A stretch of 16,204 nucleotides of DNA, taken from assembly GCA_023136305.1 (NCBI GenBank), contig JAGLSF010000014.1:1-16204 (forward strand). Reading direction: 5' to 3'. How positions within the stretch are numbered: position 1 is the first letter of the stretch; every line of letters starts with the position of its first letter. A model generated the notes under the pieces. It was not told where the DNA came from, did no database searches, and was given only the letters and a program-made list of their open reading frames with translations. This stretch comes from Spirochaetota bacterium (lineage in GTDB: Bacteria; Spirochaetota; B62-G9; DRHN01). A program made the position numbers and the translations under genes. Of this stretch, positions 14,191 through 16,204 are shown piece by piece.

Positions 14191-15330
14191 ATGCTTCGTG
14201 CCATGAGCAGCCTTGTGTGGATCGAACTCGACAGTGAAGCCCCTGACCACAATGTGCGTGAACTGAAGGCCTGTGCAGGCGATGGTGTACAGTTCTGCGC
14301 TGTGGTGAAATCAAACGCCTATGGCCACGGTACGGCCCAGATGGTGAAGCTCCTTCCCTCGCCCGACTGGTTTGCCGTAAACTCACTCGAGGAGGGACTC
14401 AAACTCAGGGAGCTGGGGGTTCAGAAACCGGTGCTCCTGCTCGGTCATGTACCGCTGAGCCGCCTGCGCGAGGCTGTGGAGTCAGACCTCCGCCTCACGG
14501 TATACAACCGTGAAACCATCGATGCACTTGCGAATCTGCACCATGAAAAACCCGCACGGGTGCACCTGAAAGTGGAAACAGGAACGGGACGGCAGGGGAT
14601 CCTGGTCGAGGAAATCGGCAGCTTTGTCGAAGGAATAATGAGGGCAGAGGGGGTGGAACTCGAAGGCCTTTCAACACATTTTGCCAATATAGAAGACACG
14701 CTCAATCACGAATATTCAGAGCATCAGCTCTCAATCTTTCACCGGGCACTCCAAATCCTCGACAGTATGAAGCTCACCCCTCCCGTCGTGCACACCGCAT
14801 GCACTGCAGCGAGCATTCTCTTTCCCCAGACACACTTCAACATGCTTCGCGCAGGCATCGGCATATACGGCCTCTGGCCCTCTAGAGAGACCTTTATCTC
14901 GGCAAAAATGGGAGCGGGCAGCGTACCCGATCTACGCCCTGTCCTGACCTGGAAAACGAAAATTGCGCAGATCAAGGTCCTGCACGAGGGAAGTTACATT
15001 GGATACGGCTGCACCTACAGAGCGACGAGGCGCACAACCATGGCTGTCCTTCCCATCGGATATGCCGACGGGTATGACCGGAACCTGGGGAACAATGCCT
15101 ATGTCCTCGTACATGGAAAACGGGCCCCGGTCCTCGGCAGGGTATGCATGAATCTCACCATGATCGATGTTACCGACATCGAGGGCGTGAGCCTGGAGAA
15201 CGAGGTGGTTCTTCTGGGGACCTGGGGAAGAGAGACCATCTCTGCGGAGACCATGGCAGGATGGGCCGGCACGATCAACTACGAAATCGTGACCCGGATA
15301 AACCCTTTCCTGGAAAGACGCATCCTTTAA
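14191..15330 (+). CDS. alr: Alanine racemase
   Basis: This PLP enzyme interconverts L- and D-alanine, supplying D-Ala for peptidoglycan. With ATG 14191 the protein is 379 residues, normal for Alr. The N-terminal barrel has VVKSNAYGHG with the PLP lysine (K40). The C-terminal domain supplies the catalytic tyrosine in GYGCTY (Y272) and the GRVCMNLTMIDVT motif (CMD is the usual form). The start is uncertain. Neither ATG 14191 nor ATG 14203 has a clear Shine-Dalgarno, and the frame stays open upstream to a TTG at 14056, but that extension does not look like Alr. Its stop TAA (15328-15330) shares a TTAA with the stop of the convergent aldolase gene. It is apparently a single-gene unit. Confidence 0.95.
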   Translation: MLRAMSSLVWIELDSEAPDHNVRELKACAGDGVQFCAVVKSNAYGHGTAQMVKLLPSPDWFAVNSLEEGLKLRELGVQKPVLLLGHVPLSRLREAVESDLRLTVYNRETIDALANLHHEKPARVHLKVETGTGRQGILVEEIGSFVEGIMRAEGVELEGLSTHFANIEDTLNHEYSEHQLSIFHRALQILDSMKLTPPVVHTACTAASILFPQTHFNMLRAGIGIYGLWPSRETFISAKMGAGSVPDLRPVLTWKTKIAQIKVLHEGSYIGYGCTYRATRRTTMAVLPIGYADGYDRNLGNNAYVLVHGKRAPVLGRVCMNLTMIDVTDIEGVSLENEVVLLGTWGRETISAETMAGWAGTINYEIVTRINPFLERRIL

Positions 15331-16040
15331 GCAAAATAGAGATCAACGAGTGATCTGTTCTCACCCGGCGCTCCGAACAGCGGCAGGTTTCGGGTGCGCA
15401 TGGTGTTGTCGAGGGCCTGCACACCCTCTCTGGATATCTCCTTGATCTCTCCGATCGCCAGCGTCGCAAGAAGAGATTGGGACGTCACTTCAAGTATCTC
15501 GATGAGTTCGAGGGTTCGGTATATGCCCTCGGGGCTCATGATGACCAGTCCATGATTTTCCATGAGAAAGGCGTTGTATTTCCTGAGATAGGGCAGGAAA
15601 TTATCGGCCAGTTTCTGCGTGAGCGGCTCTCCGTAGGGAACCACCGGGACCGGTCCCACTTCAGTGGATGGCTCGGGGAAGATCGGCCGCATGAGCCAGT
15701 TGTCACCCTCAGTGATGGCAAAGGCATTGGTGTAGGGAGGGTGGCAGTGTATCACCGATGAAATATCCGGCCGTTGCCCAAAGAAGTTCAGGTACATGGG
15801 GGATTCACCGGTGGGTTTTCGCTCACCTTCGATCCTCTTTCCCTGGAGATCGATGAATACCAGGTCCTCATTCCTGATATCTCCCTTGTTCAGTTTGGTA
15901 GGCGTAATGAGGATCAGGTCTTCCTCCAGGCGCCATGCCAGATTTCCACCGTGACTGGTTACATACATGTTTTCACTGAGCCTCCTGCACACCTGCAGAA
16001 ACTCCTTCATCTGATGTTCATACTTTTCAGCGTAACTCAT
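15327..16040 (-). CDS. Class II aldolase/adducin family protein (fuculose-phosphate aldolase-like)
   Basis: This 237-residue, single-domain protein of the FucA/AraD/adducin head family consists of Zn-dependent aldolases and epimerases acting on phosphorylated sugars. The visible signatures are GGNLAWR (31-37, for the usual GN-S-R), ITPTK (45-49), KPTGESPMY with the likely acid/base E79, HCHPP with Zn ligands H98 and H100, and ENHG with H163. The substrate cannot be deduced; methylthioribulose-phosphate dehydratase and several sugar-phosphate aldolases share these residues. ATG 16040 has GGGAG just upstream and overlaps the ligA stop (ATGA). It is therefore probably translated from the ligA transcript. 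No sugar kinase or isomerase is nearby to indicate a pathway. Confidence 0.87.
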   Translation of the reverse strand: MSYAEKYEHQMKEFLQVCRRLSENMYVTSHGGNLAWRLEEDLILITPTKLNKGDIRNEDLVFIDLQGKRIEGERKPTGESPMYLNFFGQRPDISSVIHCHPPYTNAFAITEGDNWLMRPIFPEPSTEVGPVPVVPYGEPLTQKLADNFLPYLRKYNAFLMENHGLVIMSPEGIYRTLELIEILEVTSQSLLATLAIGEIKEISREGVQALDNTMRTRNLPLFGAPGENRSLVDLYFA

Positions 16041-16204
16041 TGTTCTCCCTTCTCGTCTGTTATTAATTTCAGAAAATCCTCCTCATACACCAGTGCAGTC
16101 CCAAGCTTTCGGGCCTTTTCATACTTGCTTCCAGGATTTTCCCCCACGAGCAGATGGGAAGTGCTCCCAGTCACGCTCGAGACAACCCTGCCGCCGCGCC
16201 GTTT
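16037..16204 (-). CDS. ligA: NAD-dependent DNA ligase, C-terminal BRCT domain (partial)
   Basis: The minus-strand frame is open from the window edge to TGA at 16039-16037 and encodes the last 55 residues of a protein. It reads GGRVVSSVTGSTSHLLVGEN, then PGSKYEKARKLG and EEDFLKLI, which is the BRCT domain that ends bacterial LigA. LigA seals nicks during replication and repair, using NAD. The rest of the gene lies beyond the window. Only the BRCT domain is visible, so another BRCT-ending protein is formally possible, but the VGENPGSK..KA..LG pattern is strongly LigA-like. The stop overlaps the aldolase start. Confidence 0.87.
   Translation of the reverse strand, partial: KRRGGRVVSSVTGSTSHLLVGENPGSKYEKARKLGTALVYEEDFLKLITDEKGEQ

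Noticed and set aside
1..16204. CRISPR arrays, tRNA/rRNA genes, insertion sequences, toxin-antitoxin or phage-defence modules
   Set aside because: I found no regularly spaced direct repeats, no cloverleaf with conserved T-arm sequence, no transposase motifs and no terminal inverted repeats. The coding content is accounted for by conserved housekeeping genes.

Overview
The window is a dense stretch of bacterial chromosome made of housekeeping and biosynthetic genes. There is no mobile element, CRISPR array, rRNA or tRNA that I can see. Base composition looks moderately GC-rich, Shine-Dalgarno sites are clear, and start/stop overlaps are common. The organism is probably a Gram-negative-type bacterium. 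The gene set (an EF-G-like second elongation factor, trpGD and trpCF fusions, a short divergent TrpA, cNMP-GGDEF proteins) would fit a free-living spirochaete or another deep-branching lineage, but this placement is a low-confidence impression, not a demonstration.

Layout. Bases 2-136 hold the 3' end of an unidentified gene whose stop overlaps the start of an EF-G-like translational GTPase (133-2220), followed by D-aminoacyl-tRNA deacylase (2259-2708). After a 160-base AT-rich gap comes a glyoxalase II-like metallo-hydrolase (2869-3480). Next is a complete tryptophan operon with its own promoter, a leader peptide carrying four Trp codons, and an elaborate attenuator (about 3491-3769). It is followed by trpE, a trpG-trpD fusion, a trpC-trpF fusion, trpB and trpA (3770-10327), so seven activities are packed into five genes that convert chorismate to tryptophan.

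On the minus strand, converging on trpA with an 8-base overlap, lies a thioredoxin-type arsenate reductase/low-molecular-weight phosphatase (10320-10727). Upstream of it on the same strand, and so transcribed towards it, is a probable second-messenger cluster read from 14013 down to 10818: two tandem cNMP-binding/GGDEF paralogues (the first degenerate, the second apparently an active diguanylate cyclase) and a DHH/DHHA1 phosphoesterase.

Divergent from that cluster is alanine racemase (14191-15330). It converges on a class II aldolase/adducin family protein (15327-16040, minus), sharing a TTAA that supplies both stop codons. The aldolase in turn overlaps the 3' end of ligA (BRCT domain, 16037-16204, minus).

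The most interesting non-coding signal is the trp leader. Its complementary segments can be laid out as a six-segment relay: 1:2, 3:4 and 5:6 (terminator) against 2:3 and 4:5 (antiterminator). The classical version has four segments. The second point of interest is the paired active/degenerate cyclase module next to a phosphoesterase.
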